From positions 1-50,964 of the forward strand of contig JBKOWM010000047.1 in NCBI GenBank assembly GCA_046724395.1: a stretch of DNA of 50,964 nucleotides. Direction: 5' to 3'. Made by a program: the position numbers and the translations under genes. The DNA comes from DATAEU01 sp046724395. GTDB lineage: Bacteria; Actinomycetota; UBA4738; HRBIN12. Of the stretch, positions 33,535-42,950 are shown in pieces (position 1 is the stretch's first letter; the number at the start of each line of letters is the position of its first letter). Under the pieces are notes generated by a model, which had not been told where the DNA came from, did not search any database, and saw only the letters and a program-made list of their open reading frames with translations.

Positions 33535-34611
33535 ATGCGGGAGCCGTCTGCGGTGGGTATCGGTTTGGAGGAGCTGCAGCTCGCCGCGCGGAATCACGGG
33601 ATGCCCCTCGAGGCGCTCCGCTACGACCTCACGCCGGCCGGACTGCACTACCTGCTGATCCACTACGACATTCCCGACGTGGATGCGGCATCGTGGCGGC
33701 TGGAAATCGACGGCGCCGTCCGCTCACCGAGCGCGCTGTCGATCGACGACATCCGGGCGATGCCACGCGTATCGCTCGTCGTCACGCTCGAGTGCGCGGG
33801 CAACGGACGGGCGCTCATCGAGCCGCACGTCGAGAGCCAGCCGTGGCTCGTCGAGGCCGTCGGAAACGCGGAGTGGAGCGGGACGCCGCTGCGAGCCGTC
33901 CTCGAGCGCGCCGGCGTCGACGACGACGCCGTTGAGCTGGTCTTCACCGGTCTCGACCACGGTTTGGATCACGACGTCGAACAGGATTACCAGCGGAGCC
34001 TGCCGCTCGGCGAAGCGATGCGAGACGACGTCCTCCTCGTCTACGAGATGAACGGGGCAACCCTGCCGCCGCAGCACGGCTTTCCGCTGCGACTCGTGGT
34101 GCCCGGCTGGTACGGCATGACCCACGTGAAGTGGTTGCGGAGCATCACCGCCGTAACCCGACCCTTCGAGGGATTCCAGATGAGCGGGTCGTACCGCATC
34201 TGGACAGACGTCGATACAGAAGACGCCCCCGGCGAGCCGATCGACCGCATCCAACCCAGAAGTCTCATGGCGCCGCCGGGCTTTCCCGACTTCTTCACGC
34301 GGAACCGCATCGTCGACCGTGGATCGGTCGAACTCGAAGGCCGCGCCTGGTCGGGCCTCGGTCCGATCGAACGGGTCGAGGTCAGCCTCGACTCCGGTGA
34401 GACCTGGCGCGATGCGGCTCTCGGTCCGCTTCCCCACTCGGCGTACGCGTGGCGGGCGTGGCGCTTTGCATGGCCCGCCGAGCCCGGGACGTACACGCTC
34501 GCCTCGCGAGCGACCGACGCCACCGGTGTGACCCAGCCGCTCGACGCCGGCTGGAACCGCGGCGGTTTCCGCAACAACGCCGTCCACCGCGTCCCCGTCA
34601 CTGTTCGTTGA
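33535..34611 (+). CDS. Sulfite-oxidase-type molybdopterin protein
   Basis: 358 residues. The molybdopterin-binding domain has the cysteine that ligates molybdenum at Cys87 in VVTLECAGNGRALIEP, and GFPLRLVVPGWYGMTHVKWL is the signature of the sulfite oxidase/nitrate reductase family. The C-terminal ~100 residues form the Ig-like dimerisation domain (SVELEGRAWSGLGPIERVEV). There is no heme domain and no export signal, so it looks cytoplasmic, unlike most bacterial sulfite dehydrogenases. The substrate is unknown. It sits between purL and purF with no obvious link to purine synthesis. The ATG has no ribosome binding site. Confidence 0.88.
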   Translation: MREPSAVGIGLEELQLAARNHGMPLEALRYDLTPAGLHYLLIHYDIPDVDAASWRLEIDGAVRSPSALSIDDIRAMPRVSLVVTLECAGNGRALIEPHVESQPWLVEAVGNAEWSGTPLRAVLERAGVDDDAVELVFTGLDHGLDHDVEQDYQRSLPLGEAMRDDVLLVYEMNGATLPPQHGFPLRLVVPGWYGMTHVKWLRSITAVTRPFEGFQMSGSYRIWTDVDTEDAPGEPIDRIQPRSLMAPPGFPDFFTRNRIVDRGSVELEGRAWSGLGPIERVEVSLDSGETWRDAALGPLPHSAYAWRAWRFAWPAEPGTYTLASRATDATGVTQPLDAGWNRGGFRNNAVHRVPVTVR

Positions 34612-34615
34612 CGAG

Positions 34616-34654
34616 GGCTACCGCTCGCGCTTCGCGCTCGCTTCTTGAGCCCCC
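34616..34654 (-). repeat. Interspersed GC-rich repeat between the oxidoreductase gene and purF
   Basis: On the minus strand this reads GGGGGCTCAAGAAGCGAGCG followed by CGAAGCGCGAGCGGTAGCC. It is almost identical to the grpE repeat unit but lies in the opposite orientation and outside any gene. Confidence 0.88.
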
Positions 34655-34663
34655 GAACCCCCC

Positions 34664-34672
34664 TGATACCAT
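34664..34672 (+). promoter_or_regulatory. Putative extended -10 element for purF
   Basis: TGATACCAT fits TGn-TAnnnT. The purF GTG at 34683 starts 10 nt later and has no Shine-Dalgarno sequence. A promoter here would give purF-purM a transcript separate from the purA-purL block. Confidence 0.4.
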
Positions 34673-34682
34673 CGGCGGACCG

Positions 34683-36086
34683 GTGGGAGGCGAGAGCCCG
34701 AAGGAAGCGTGCGGCCTGTTCGGCGTGTGGGCGCCGGGGGAGGAGGTCGCGAGACTCATCTACTTCGGCCTCTTCGCGCAACAGCACCGTGGCCAGGAAT
34801 CGGCCGGGATGGCCGTCTCCGATGGCCAGAACCTGCTGGTGTACAAGGAGCTCGGGCTCGTCTCGCAGGTGTTCAACGAGGCGACGCTCGCCACCCTTCA
34901 GGGCGACCTCGGCATCGGGCACACGCGGTACTCGACGACCGGGTCGACGACCTGGGAGAACGCGCAACCGGCGTTCAAGACCGACGGGAATCGCTCCCTG
35001 GCGCTCGGGCACAACGGCAACCTCGTGAACACGGCGGACGTCGCAGAGCGGACAGGGGGGACAACTCGCCGGGCGACGACGGACTCCGACCTCGTCGCCA
35101 CGCTGCTCGCGCGGCGGCTCGACGGCGGTCTCCACGAGGCGGCGATGCGGATCCTCCCGACGCTCCGCGGCGCGTTCTGTTTCGTGCTCATGGACGAGCG
35201 AAGCGTCTACGCCGCGCGTGATCCGCACGGCGTGCGCCCGCTCTCGATCGGGCGCCTTCCCAACGGGTTCTGCGTCGCCTCCGAGACCTGCGCCCTGGAC
35301 ATCGTCGGCGCGACGCTAGTCCGGGAGGTCGAGCCCGGCGAGCTCGTCCGCATCGACGACCGCGGTCTGCACAGTGAGCGTTTCGCGCCCGCCGAGCGAC
35401 CGGCGCTGTGCATCTTCGAGTACGTGTACCTCGCGCGACCGGACTCGCGGCTGCGCGACCGGGCCGTGTACGAGGTCCGAAGGCACCTCGGTCGTCGCCT
35501 GGCCGAAGAGCACCCCGCCGACGCCGACCTCGTCATCCCCGTTCCCGACACCGGTCTGGCGGCGGCGCAGGGATTCGCGGAGATATCTGGCATCTCCTAC
35601 GGCGAGGGGCTGATGAAGAACCGCTACGTGGGGAGGACCTTCATCGAGCCGTCGCAGGCGCTGCGCGAGCGCGGTGTCAAGCTGAAGCTCAACCCGATGC
35701 CCGATGCGATCCGTGGCCGGCGACTCGTCGTCATCGACGATTCGATCGTTCGCGGCACGACCACGCGCCAAATCGTGCAGGCACTGCGCGAGGCGGGCGC
35801 CGCAGAGGTGCATACGCGCATCACGTGCCCACCGATCATGTGGCCATGCTTCTACGGCATCGACATGTCGACGCGGCACGAGCTCGTGGCGGCCGACCTC
35901 TCGGTCGAGCAGATCCGCGCCTACGTGGGTGCGGACTCGCTCGGATACCTCTCGCTCGGCGGGATGGTGGCGGCCACCGGCGGTCGGACGGAGACGTTCT
36001 GTCGGGCGTGTTTCGACGGCGAGTATCCGATCGAGATCCCGGAGGGCGCCGGCAAGTTCCTGCTCGAACAGCCGACCAAGTCGTGA
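34683..36086 (+). CDS. purF: Amidophosphoribosyltransferase
   Basis: 467 residues from GTG 34683. First step of purine synthesis: PRPP and glutamine to phosphoribosylamine. The N-terminal glutaminase nucleophile is Cys10 (PKEACGLFGVW), so a nine-residue propeptide must be removed. The PRPP motif is RLVVIDDSIVRGTTTRQIV. Cysteines in ITCPPIMWPCFYGIDM and FCRACFDG match the [4Fe-4S] ligands of the Bacillus-type enzyme. The longer open frame upstream runs into the previous gene and the repeat and is not coding. Confidence 0.95.
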   Translation: MGGESPKEACGLFGVWAPGEEVARLIYFGLFAQQHRGQESAGMAVSDGQNLLVYKELGLVSQVFNEATLATLQGDLGIGHTRYSTTGSTTWENAQPAFKTDGNRSLALGHNGNLVNTADVAERTGGTTRRATTDSDLVATLLARRLDGGLHEAAMRILPTLRGAFCFVLMDERSVYAARDPHGVRPLSIGRLPNGFCVASETCALDIVGATLVREVEPGELVRIDDRGLHSERFAPAERPALCIFEYVYLARPDSRLRDRAVYEVRRHLGRRLAEEHPADADLVIPVPDTGLAAAQGFAEISGISYGEGLMKNRYVGRTFIEPSQALRERGVKLKLNPMPDAIRGRRLVVIDDSIVRGTTTRQIVQALREAGAAEVHTRITCPPIMWPCFYGIDMSTRHELVAADLSVEQIRAYVGADSLGYLSLGGMVAATGGRTETFCRACFDGEYPIEIPEGAGKFLLEQPTKS

Positions 36087-36090
36087 TCGG

Positions 36091-37104
<1,014 letters not shown>

Positions 37105-37209
37105 CTACACGACCTCACCCTGGCCGTGGCGCGGATGCGGCGGGCCTAGTCCCTCCGGTCCACGTGAAAACCCACCGCGGGAGCGATCACGGACGGCTCC
37201 AGCGGCGCC

Positions 37210-37668
37210 GTGGGCCGGCCGATGATTCTTGTTGGCGCCATGTCGATGCAGCTGGACACGGAATTGACGCAGCACACGCCGACGGGTGTACTCGTCGTAG
37301 ACGACGAGCCCCAGGTCGTCTGGATGCTCCAGTTCAGTTTGCAGGCCGAAGGCTACGAGACGTTCGTCGCGCGAGACGGCAGCAAGGCGCTCGAGGAGAT
37401 CCGGGAACATCGTCCGAAGGTCATGCTTCTCGACATCATGATGCCGATCATGGATGGCTGGGCGGTGCTGGAGCGGGTGCGAGACCTTCCCGCGGGCGAC
37501 CGTCCCCGCGTCGTCGTCGTGTCGGCGCGTTCGAGCCAGCGCGATCGCAACAAGGCCGCTGAGCTCGGAGCCGATGCGTTCGTCCCGAAGCCTTTCAACG
37601 TGGACGATCTGCTCGCCGTCCTGCAGAAGCTGGCCGAGCGATCGGAGTTCGGCGGCAGCTTGCGTTAG
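37210..37668 (+). CDS. Stand-alone receiver-domain response regulator
   Basis: Up to 152 residues; starts at GTG 37210, ATG 37222 or ATG 37240 are all possible and none has a good ribosome binding site. The receiver domain begins GVLVVDDEPQVVWMLQFSL, with phospho-acceptor Asp in KVMLLDIMMPIMDGW and the conserved Lys in AFVPKPFNVDDLL. There is no output domain, so it would act by protein contact, CheY- or Spo0F-like. No kinase is adjacent. The stop overlaps the convergent hotdog gene by 4 nt. Confidence 0.88.
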   Translation: MGRPMILVGAMSMQLDTELTQHTPTGVLVVDDEPQVVWMLQFSLQAEGYETFVARDGSKALEEIREHRPKVMLLDIMMPIMDGWAVLERVRDLPAGDRPRVVVVSARSSQRDRNKAAELGADAFVPKPFNVDDLLAVLQKLAERSEFGGSLR

Positions 37669-38072
37669 CGGGCCGAGCCCAGGCGCTGGTTCCCCTTCGT
37701 CACGACGGTCGTTCCGCTCGCGCGGCACGTCAGGATGGGCTCATCGAGGAACTCCGCGGCCGACTCGCTGACGTCCGGCCGCGCCCCGCCGACCTTCCAG
37801 ACCTCGAACTCGCAGGTCCGGCTGGTGTTGCCTACCTCGATGATCCGGCCCCTGGCCTCGATCCAGTCTCCGGCGTACAGGGGAGCGAGGAACTCGACGG
37901 AGCTGTACGCACGAAAGAGCCCTTCGTCGCCGTCCTGTCTCATCGCGAGCTCGGTAATGAGATCGCCGATGATCTCGAGCTGCTTGGCGCCGGCAACGAG
38001 GTTGCCGCCGTAGTGGGCGTCCTCGGAGCCGATGCGTCGGCGGATGAACGCGGTGGGTAGCTCGGCGGTCAT
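37665..38072 (-). CDS. Hotdog-fold protein resembling 3-aminobutyryl-CoA ammonia lyase
   Basis: 135 residues, ATG with GGGAGG upstream. The core reads SEDAHYGGNLVAGAKQLEII, GDEGLFRAYSSVEFLAPLYA, GDWIEARGRIIEVGNTSRTC and EPILTCRASGTTVV. This closely follows the Kal / beta-alanyl-CoA:ammonia lyase group of single-domain hotdog enzymes from lysine and beta-alanine fermentation. It is the last gene of the operon after the oxoacid dehydrogenase. The exact acyl-CoA substrate cannot be told; a thioesterase or dehydratase role in amino-acid catabolism is the alternative. Confidence 0.78.
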   Translation of the reverse strand: MTAELPTAFIRRRIGSEDAHYGGNLVAGAKQLEIIGDLITELAMRQDGDEGLFRAYSSVEFLAPLYAGDWIEARGRIIEVGNTSRTCEFEVWKVGGARPDVSESAAEFLDEPILTCRASGTTVVTKGNQRLGSAR

Positions 38073-38093
38073 CGACAGACCTACCTCCCTCGA

Positions 38094-38303
38094 TCAGTCG
38101 GACACGACCTTGCCGAACAGAACGCCGCGCCTCGGCACTCGGACGAGCCCCCCGTCCCTGGTTCGAACGAGGTACGTCTCGGCCTCACGGTCGTAGCCCT
38201 CGAGCGTCCCAACGACCTCCGACAGGTATCCGTTCGGCAACTCGAACTGGAACGAGACGCGCTTGCCGGTGTCGTCGTCCGACACGAGGTTGCGGCGTTC
38301 CAT
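38094..38303 (-). CDS. Small SH3-like barrel protein
   Basis: 69 residues, ATG. The sequence GKRVSFQFELPNGYLSEVVG, TLEGYDREAETYLVRTRDGG and LVRVPRRGVLFGKVV looks like the small beta-barrel found at the N-terminus of some actinobacterial GNAT acetyltransferases, here without any acetyltransferase domain. It sits between the E2 gene (15 nt away) and the hotdog gene (21 nt away), so it is probably co-transcribed. Its function is unknown. Confidence 0.7.
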   Translation of the reverse strand: MERRNLVSDDDTGKRVSFQFELPNGYLSEVVGTLEGYDREAETYLVRTRDGGLVRVPRRGVLFGKVVSD

Positions 38304-38318
38304 GGCCGGCAGAGCGTA

Positions 38319-39497
38319 CTAGAGCTCCGACAGCGCCCGAAGCGCCCGCTCGTCCTCGAGCGTGTGCACCAAGTCGTTCAGGGCCCGTCCCGCCGTCGCG
38401 CCGTCGAGGACGCGGTGGTCGAACGTCACCGACAGCGTGCAGGCGGGACGCGCGACCACGTCGCCGTCGTTGACGAGCGGCCGCGAAGCGATGAGGCCGA
38501 GCGCGAGGATGACGGCGTCCGGCGGGTTCAGCAGCGGAGTCCCGGCCTCGGAACCGTAGCTCCCGGTGTTCGTGACGGTGATCGTGTGTCCCGTCAGGTC
38601 GGCCGGCCCCGAGCGACCTTCGCGGGCGGCGGCGGCGAGTTCGCCGATGCGATCGGCGATGGCGTGAACGCCGAGTCGATCAGCGTCGTGAACGACGGGC
38701 ACGATCAGTCCCCGCTCGGTGTCGGTCGCGACGCCGACGTGAATGCGCCGGTGTACGAGGATGGCGTCGGCCGCCCACGACGCGTTCATCAGCGGATGCC
38801 GGGCACAGACGTCGGCGAGCGCTCGGATCACCAGCGGTAGGGGCGAGAGTCCGACCTCGTGTCGGACACGATCGAGCGCCGAGCAGTCGACGGTCCGCCA
38901 CGTCGTCACCGTCGGGACGGCCGCCGCACGGCTCAGTCGCTCGGCCGCCGTTCGCTGCAGCGGGCTGAGCTCGCGTTTCTCGTCGCTCGGGTCGACGGTC
39001 GCGGCCCCCGACGTCGACGCCCTCGACGCCGGGGACGGGACGCCGCGAGCGGCCCGTTCGACGTCCTCACGCGTGATCCGCCCATCGGGGCCCGTTCCGT
39101 CGAGGCCCGAAACGTCGACGCCGAGGTCCTTCGCGAGCGCCCGAACCGCCGGCGTCGCCCGGGCCGTACCCGCGAGGGGGGCGGACACCTCGTCGACGGA
39201 GTCGACGGGCCGCCCGTCGGAGGCCGACCCGTCTGCCGAGACGACATCCTCCGACTCCGTTTCGATCGTGACGAGCGCGTCGCCGACCTTGACCATCGCG
39301 CCGGCCGTCGCGTGGATTCGCGCGACGCGGCCGGCGTACGGGGAGGGGACCTCCACGGTCGCCTTGGCGGTCTCGATCTCGACGATCGGCTGGTTCAGCC
39401 CGACGACGTCCCCCTCGGCGACGAGCCACTCGTCGACCGTTGCCTCCTCGAGACCCTCACCGAGGTCGGGAAGCGCGAATGTCCGCGTGCCGGTCAA
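38319..39497 (-). CDS. Dihydrolipoamide acyltransferase, E2 of a 2-oxoacid dehydrogenase
   Basis: 392 residues from a TTG that overlaps the E1beta stop (TTGA). The lipoyl domain spans 5-80 with the lipoylated Lys45 in VEIETAKATVEVPSPYAG. A peripheral-subunit-binding domain follows (ATPAVRALAKDLGVDVSGLD, then GRITREDVE). The catalytic domain ends with the active-site TFDHRVLDGA. It moves the acyl group from E1 to CoA. No ATG or GTG gives a complete lipoyl domain, so the TTG start is preferred; the open frame further upstream is only a shadow of the E1beta gene. E3 is not in the window. Confidence 0.93.
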   Translation of the reverse strand: MTGTRTFALPDLGEGLEEATVDEWLVAEGDVVGLNQPIVEIETAKATVEVPSPYAGRVARIHATAGAMVKVGDALVTIETESEDVVSADGSASDGRPVDSVDEVSAPLAGTARATPAVRALAKDLGVDVSGLDGTGPDGRITREDVERAARGVPSPASRASTSGAATVDPSDEKRELSPLQRTAAERLSRAAAVPTVTTWRTVDCSALDRVRHEVGLSPLPLVIRALADVCARHPLMNASWAADAILVHRRIHVGVATDTERGLIVPVVHDADRLGVHAIADRIGELAAAAREGRSGPADLTGHTITVTNTGSYGSEAGTPLLNPPDAVILALGLIASRPLVNDGDVVARPACTLSVTFDHRVLDGATAGRALNDLVHTLEDERALRALSEL

Positions 39498-40468
39498 TAG
39501 GCGACGGTTTGTCGGATGGCGTGGGTGATCCGCTCGACGCTCGGCAGATACTCCGCCTCGAGCGATGCTGGCGGGTACGGCACGTCGGGCGCCGCGACGC
39601 GGGCTACCGGCGCCTCTAGATGGTCGAACGCGCTCTCCATAATCCGAGCCGCGATCTCGGCCCCCATGCCGAGCGTCCGGGGCGCCTCGTGAACGACGAC
39701 GGCGCGGCCGGCACCGCGTACGCGCCCGGCGATCGTGTCGACGTCGAGCGGGACGAGCGAGCGCAGATCCACCACGCAGCACGAGACGCCCTCCGCGGCC
39801 AGGACGTCGGCCGCGCCGAGGCATCGGGCGACCATCGCGCCGTACGTCACGACGACGCACGCGTCGCCCTCGCGGACCACGCGGGCACGACCGATCGGAT
39901 CGCCGCCGGCTTCGAACTCTCCCTCCTCCTTGGCCCAGTACCGGCTCTTCGGCTCGAGAAAGATCACGGGGTCGGGATCCGCGATCGACATGCGAAGCAG
40001 GCGATATGCCTCGAGCGGCGTGGACGGCACGACGACCTTCAAGCCGGCGGTGTGGACGAAATACGTCTCGGGGCTTTCGCCATGGTGCTCCTTGCCACGG
40101 ATTCCGCCGAACGAGGGGATCCGGATCGTGACCGGCATCGGGATCCGGCCACGCGACCGCGTTCGGTATTTGGCCACGTGGTCGATGATCTGCTCGAGCG
40201 CGGGATAGCTGAAGGCGTCGAACTGGAGCTCGGCGACCGGCCGCCACCCGGCGATCGCAAGCCCGACGCACAGGCCCGCGATCCCCGCCTCGGCAACGGG
40301 CGTGTTGAAGACGCGCTCGCGCCCGAACTTACTCTGCAGTTCGTCGGTCACGCGGAACACGCCGCCCAGCTCGCCGACGTCCTCGCCGAACACGAGGACG
40401 CGATCGTCCTCGCCGAGCGCGTCGGCCAGGGCAGCGTTCAGGGCGGCCGACATCGTGATCTCGGTCAC
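39494..40468 (-). CDS. 2-oxoacid (branched-chain type) dehydrogenase E1 beta subunit
   Basis: 324 residues, GTG start overlapping the E1alpha stop (GTGA). The transketolase-like pyrimidine domain contains VLVFGEDVGELGGVFRVTDE, VFNTPVAEAGIAGLCVGLAI and FLEPKSRYW. The C-terminal domain has VVVTYGAMVARCLGAADVLA and VVHEAPRTLGMGAEIAARI. It forms the thiamine-diphosphate site with E1alpha. Closest in pattern to branched-chain oxoacid and pyruvate E1beta of Gram-positive bacteria. Confidence 0.94.
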   Translation of the reverse strand: MTEITMSAALNAALADALGEDDRVLVFGEDVGELGGVFRVTDELQSKFGRERVFNTPVAEAGIAGLCVGLAIAGWRPVAELQFDAFSYPALEQIIDHVAKYRTRSRGRIPMPVTIRIPSFGGIRGKEHHGESPETYFVHTAGLKVVVPSTPLEAYRLLRMSIADPDPVIFLEPKSRYWAKEEGEFEAGGDPIGRARVVREGDACVVVTYGAMVARCLGAADVLAAEGVSCCVVDLRSLVPLDVDTIAGRVRGAGRAVVVHEAPRTLGMGAEIAARIMESAFDHLEAPVARVAAPDVPYPPASLEAEYLPSVERITHAIRQTVAY

Positions 40469-41601
40469 GTCAGCTCCGTCTCCCGGGAACCACCGCTCGC
40501 GAGTTCGCGCTGGGTGTCCGACTTCTCCGCACCCGCCCGGCGGTCACGGTCGGGTGGCACCGCCGATTTCGCCACGGCGAACTCGGCCAGCTCCTCGGAC
40601 GGCGGCGGGCCGAGGGCCGTGACCGAACCGCGGATGCGGAGCGTCCAAGCGTCGGCTTCGCGCTCGCAGTCGGCGATGAACGACTCGTCCGCATATCCGG
40701 CCGAGACCAGCCACCGGCGGTACCGCTCGATCGGATCCCGGCTCCGCCATTCGTCGACGTCCGCATCCGTCCGATACCGTCTCGCATCGTCGGCCGTCGA
40801 GTGGGGACCGATTCGGTACGTGAGCGCCTCGATCAGCGTCGGTCCGCCCCCGCGCCGGGCTCGCTCGGCCGCCTCGCGCGTGACCGTGTACACCGCCAGA
40901 AGATCGTTGCCGTCCACGCGAATCCCCGGGATGCCGTACCCGGCCGCCCGCGCCGCGATCGGCGCCGCGCACTGCTCCTCAACCGGGACCGAGATCGCCC
41001 ACCCGTTGTTCTGACAGAACAGGATCACGGGCGCCCCGAAGACGGCGGCCATGTTCGCGCCCTCATGAAAGTCGCCCTCGGACGCGGCGCCGTCGCCGAA
41101 GTACGCGATCGCGCACGCACCCGTATCATCCAGCTTCGCGCCGAGCGCCCAACCGACCGCGTGGACGATCTGCGTCGCGACGGGGACACAGATCGGCGCG
41201 AACCGGGATTCGACGGCGTCGTACGCGCCACCGTGCCATGTCCCGCGGTGGTACTGCAGATACGCGATCGCGTCGACGTCGCGCGCAACGGCGACGGCGA
41301 GCTCGCGGAAGGACGGGAACACGAAGTCGTCGGGGCCGATCGCCATGGCCGAGCCAACCTGCGCGGCCTCCTGTCCCTCGAACGGCGGGTAAACCGTCAG
41401 TTCGCCCTGGCGCTGCATCGCCAGGCATTCGCGATCCAACCGGCGAGCACGGAGCATCAAGCGGAGCGCGTGACGGAGGGCCTCCGGGTCCAGGCCGACG
41501 GCCGGGTCGCCCACCGGCGTTCCGTCCGACTCGAGGATCCGCACGAGGCCGTTGGGCTCAACGGGTTCGACGTGCGGGCCGCGGGCTGTCGATGCGCTCA
41601 T
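40465..41601 (-). CDS. 2-oxoacid (branched-chain type) dehydrogenase E1 alpha subunit
   Basis: 378 residues from ATG 41601. Decarboxylates a 2-oxoacid with thiamine diphosphate. The ThDP motif runs from FGDGAASEGDFHEGANMAAV to LFCQNNGWAIS; the phosphorylation-loop-like YRIGPHSTADDARRYR is typical of branched-chain E1alpha, and YPPFEGQEAAQVGSAMA is conserved. First gene of a five-gene operon. The upstream open frame covers the divergent gene and is not coding. Confidence 0.93.
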   Translation of the reverse strand: MSASTARGPHVEPVEPNGLVRILESDGTPVGDPAVGLDPEALRHALRLMLRARRLDRECLAMQRQGELTVYPPFEGQEAAQVGSAMAIGPDDFVFPSFRELAVAVARDVDAIAYLQYHRGTWHGGAYDAVESRFAPICVPVATQIVHAVGWALGAKLDDTGACAIAYFGDGAASEGDFHEGANMAAVFGAPVILFCQNNGWAISVPVEEQCAAPIAARAAGYGIPGIRVDGNDLLAVYTVTREAAERARRGGGPTLIEALTYRIGPHSTADDARRYRTDADVDEWRSRDPIERYRRWLVSAGYADESFIADCEREADAWTLRIRGSVTALGPPPSEELAEFAVAKSAVPPDRDRRAGAEKSDTQRELASGGSRETELT

Positions 41602-41629
41602 CGAGACTCCAGCGCGTCGGGTGCGCGCA

Positions 41630-41641
41630 AGCATATATGCT
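41630..41641. promoter_or_regulatory. Palindromic divergent promoter core
   Basis: AGCATATATGCT is a perfect 12-bp palindrome and the only AT-rich patch in the 49-bp gap between two divergent starts. It provides a TATATG -10-like box on each strand: 11 nt before the rightward GTG at 41651 and about 31 nt before the leftward ATG at 41601. It may be a shared -10 region or an operator. Confidence 0.45.
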
Positions 41642-41650
41642 CGTCGCACC

Positions 41651-42454
41651 GTGGTCCCCTCCGCCGAGCTCCGCATCTTCCAACCGCTCGACGCGTTCGC
41701 CGCGGACGAACGCGCGTATTGGGAGCGGTTCATCGTCGGCGGCGGTCTCCTACGGCCCCGGCGTGCCTCGTACCGGCAGCAGGTCGGTGAACACGGTCTC
41801 GGCGTGCTGATGCCCGTCGAGCCGGAGGCCGCGTCGATCCGCATGGTGGACGGTGCTTACTACGTCTGCCCGTGGCGCACGCGCCTCCGGGTGCTCGCGG
41901 CGATGTTGGCGTTTCGCGAGGCCGCGCCGATCGACGGCGCCGAGGACTTCGTCACCGATCGGGCGCGCCGCCGCGCGGCACGCGAGCTGTCGCGACTCCG
42001 TCGGCGCCGGCCCGGCTTCATCTCCTTCATCATGCAGAGTCCGTGGCACGTCCCCGTCCGTTGGTTCGTGCTCTTCGAGGACGAGGAACGCCGGCTCGAA
42101 CCGTTCGAGGACGGACACCGGCTGCTTTATCGCACCACCGTCCGCAAGTCGCTCCGACGCGCCGAGCGCGCGATTCCCGTGCTGCGAAAGACGGACCTCG
42201 GCCCCGTCGCGGAGGTCATCGTCGAGCTGATGGAGTGGCTCGGCGCGTTCGATCCGCGCTCGCTTCTCGAGCTCGACTACTGCGGCCTCGCCAGCGCGAT
42301 GACGTGGGACGAGCTCGACGACGATCACAGTGCACGGGAAGTCCAGGACGCGATCCGGGCCCTAGGAGCCGAGGAGTTCGCCCGCGCCGCCGAGGTCTAC
42401 CAGTCGGTGGTCGCGCGCTGGGCCGAGGTCCGTGGTCACGAGACGCTCAACTAG
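41651..42454 (+). CDS. Conserved-looking hypothetical protein
   Basis: 267 residues from GTG 41651, just after the divergent promoter and without a ribosome binding site. It is rich in Arg and Glu, with no signal peptide or membrane helix. Recognisable stretches such as WHVPVRWFVLFEDEERRLEP and a helical C-terminus (VQDAIRALGAEEFARAAEVY) suggest a soluble alpha/beta protein. High GC in third positions across the frame supports coding. I do not recognise the family. Its divergence from the oxoacid dehydrogenase operon might mean linked regulation. Confidence 0.75.
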   Translation: MVPSAELRIFQPLDAFAADERAYWERFIVGGGLLRPRRASYRQQVGEHGLGVLMPVEPEAASIRMVDGAYYVCPWRTRLRVLAAMLAFREAAPIDGAEDFVTDRARRRAARELSRLRRRRPGFISFIMQSPWHVPVRWFVLFEDEERRLEPFEDGHRLLYRTTVRKSLRRAERAIPVLRKTDLGPVAEVIVELMEWLGAFDPRSLLELDYCGLASAMTWDELDDDHSAREVQDAIRALGAEEFARAAEVYQSVVARWAEVRGHETLN

Positions 42455-42483
42455 CGGCCGGGCGGCAGCCGTCGGATCGATCG

Positions 42484-42556
42484 TGGCCAGGGGCAGAATC
42501 GAACTGCCGACACCGCGGTTTTCAGCCGCGTGCTCTGCCAACTGAGCTACCTGGCC
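42484..42556 (-). tRNA. tRNA-Phe (anticodon GAA)
   Basis: The minus strand gives a 73-nt cloverleaf: acceptor GGCCAGG/CCTGGCC, D arm GCTCAGTTGGCAGAGC, anticodon stem CGCGG/CCGCG with loop CTGAAAA (anticodon GAA), T arm GGCAG-TTCGATT-CTGCC. CCA is not encoded. Confidence 0.94.
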
Positions 42557-42950
42557 GGACCCGGAGCGCCGAGCCTATCCGGCCGGAGCTCCGTAGCGCG
42601 CCCGAGGGGCTTCGATCCCGCGATCTCCGCCTTGACGGGGCGTGCATTTGCGGTCAGTAGCGTACCGAAGCGTCCCGCGTAGCGTTCGCGGGGAGTGAGC
42701 GCGAGCACGGGCACCGACACGGCGTCCACCGTCCCACCGTCTTAGCCGATGACACTGGCCGATTGGCCATGGCCGATTCGTCGTACTCGAGCAGCACCAG
42801 TAACCTTTGCGACCCGACGGACGTTGTATCGAGTAGGCGCGTGGCCAGAAGTGGCCCGCGTCGTGCTCTCCGCCGCTTACGCTCTCGAGACAAGCGTCGG
42901 AGAGCCACGCCTGATCCCGACGCTTCCCGCACCTCGGCAGCTCTCGATGC
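42557..42950. other. Region without recognisable genes
   Basis: Short overlapping frames on both strands have no family resemblance and poor third-position bias. One plus-strand frame reads through the tRNA-Phe antisense and is a known kind of artefact. No RNA gene or terminator is evident. Confidence 0.5.

Noticed and set aside
37105..37209. Possible structured leader or riboswitch before the receiver gene
   Set aside because: GGGCCTAGTCCCTCC and neighbouring GC-rich stretches can form short hairpins, but I could match no riboswitch consensus.
41872..42660. 262-codon plus-strand frame ending after tRNA-Phe
   Set aside because: Shadow of the gene at 41651-42454 that continues through the tRNA-Phe antisense (QPRALPTELPG pattern), a well-known false ORF.
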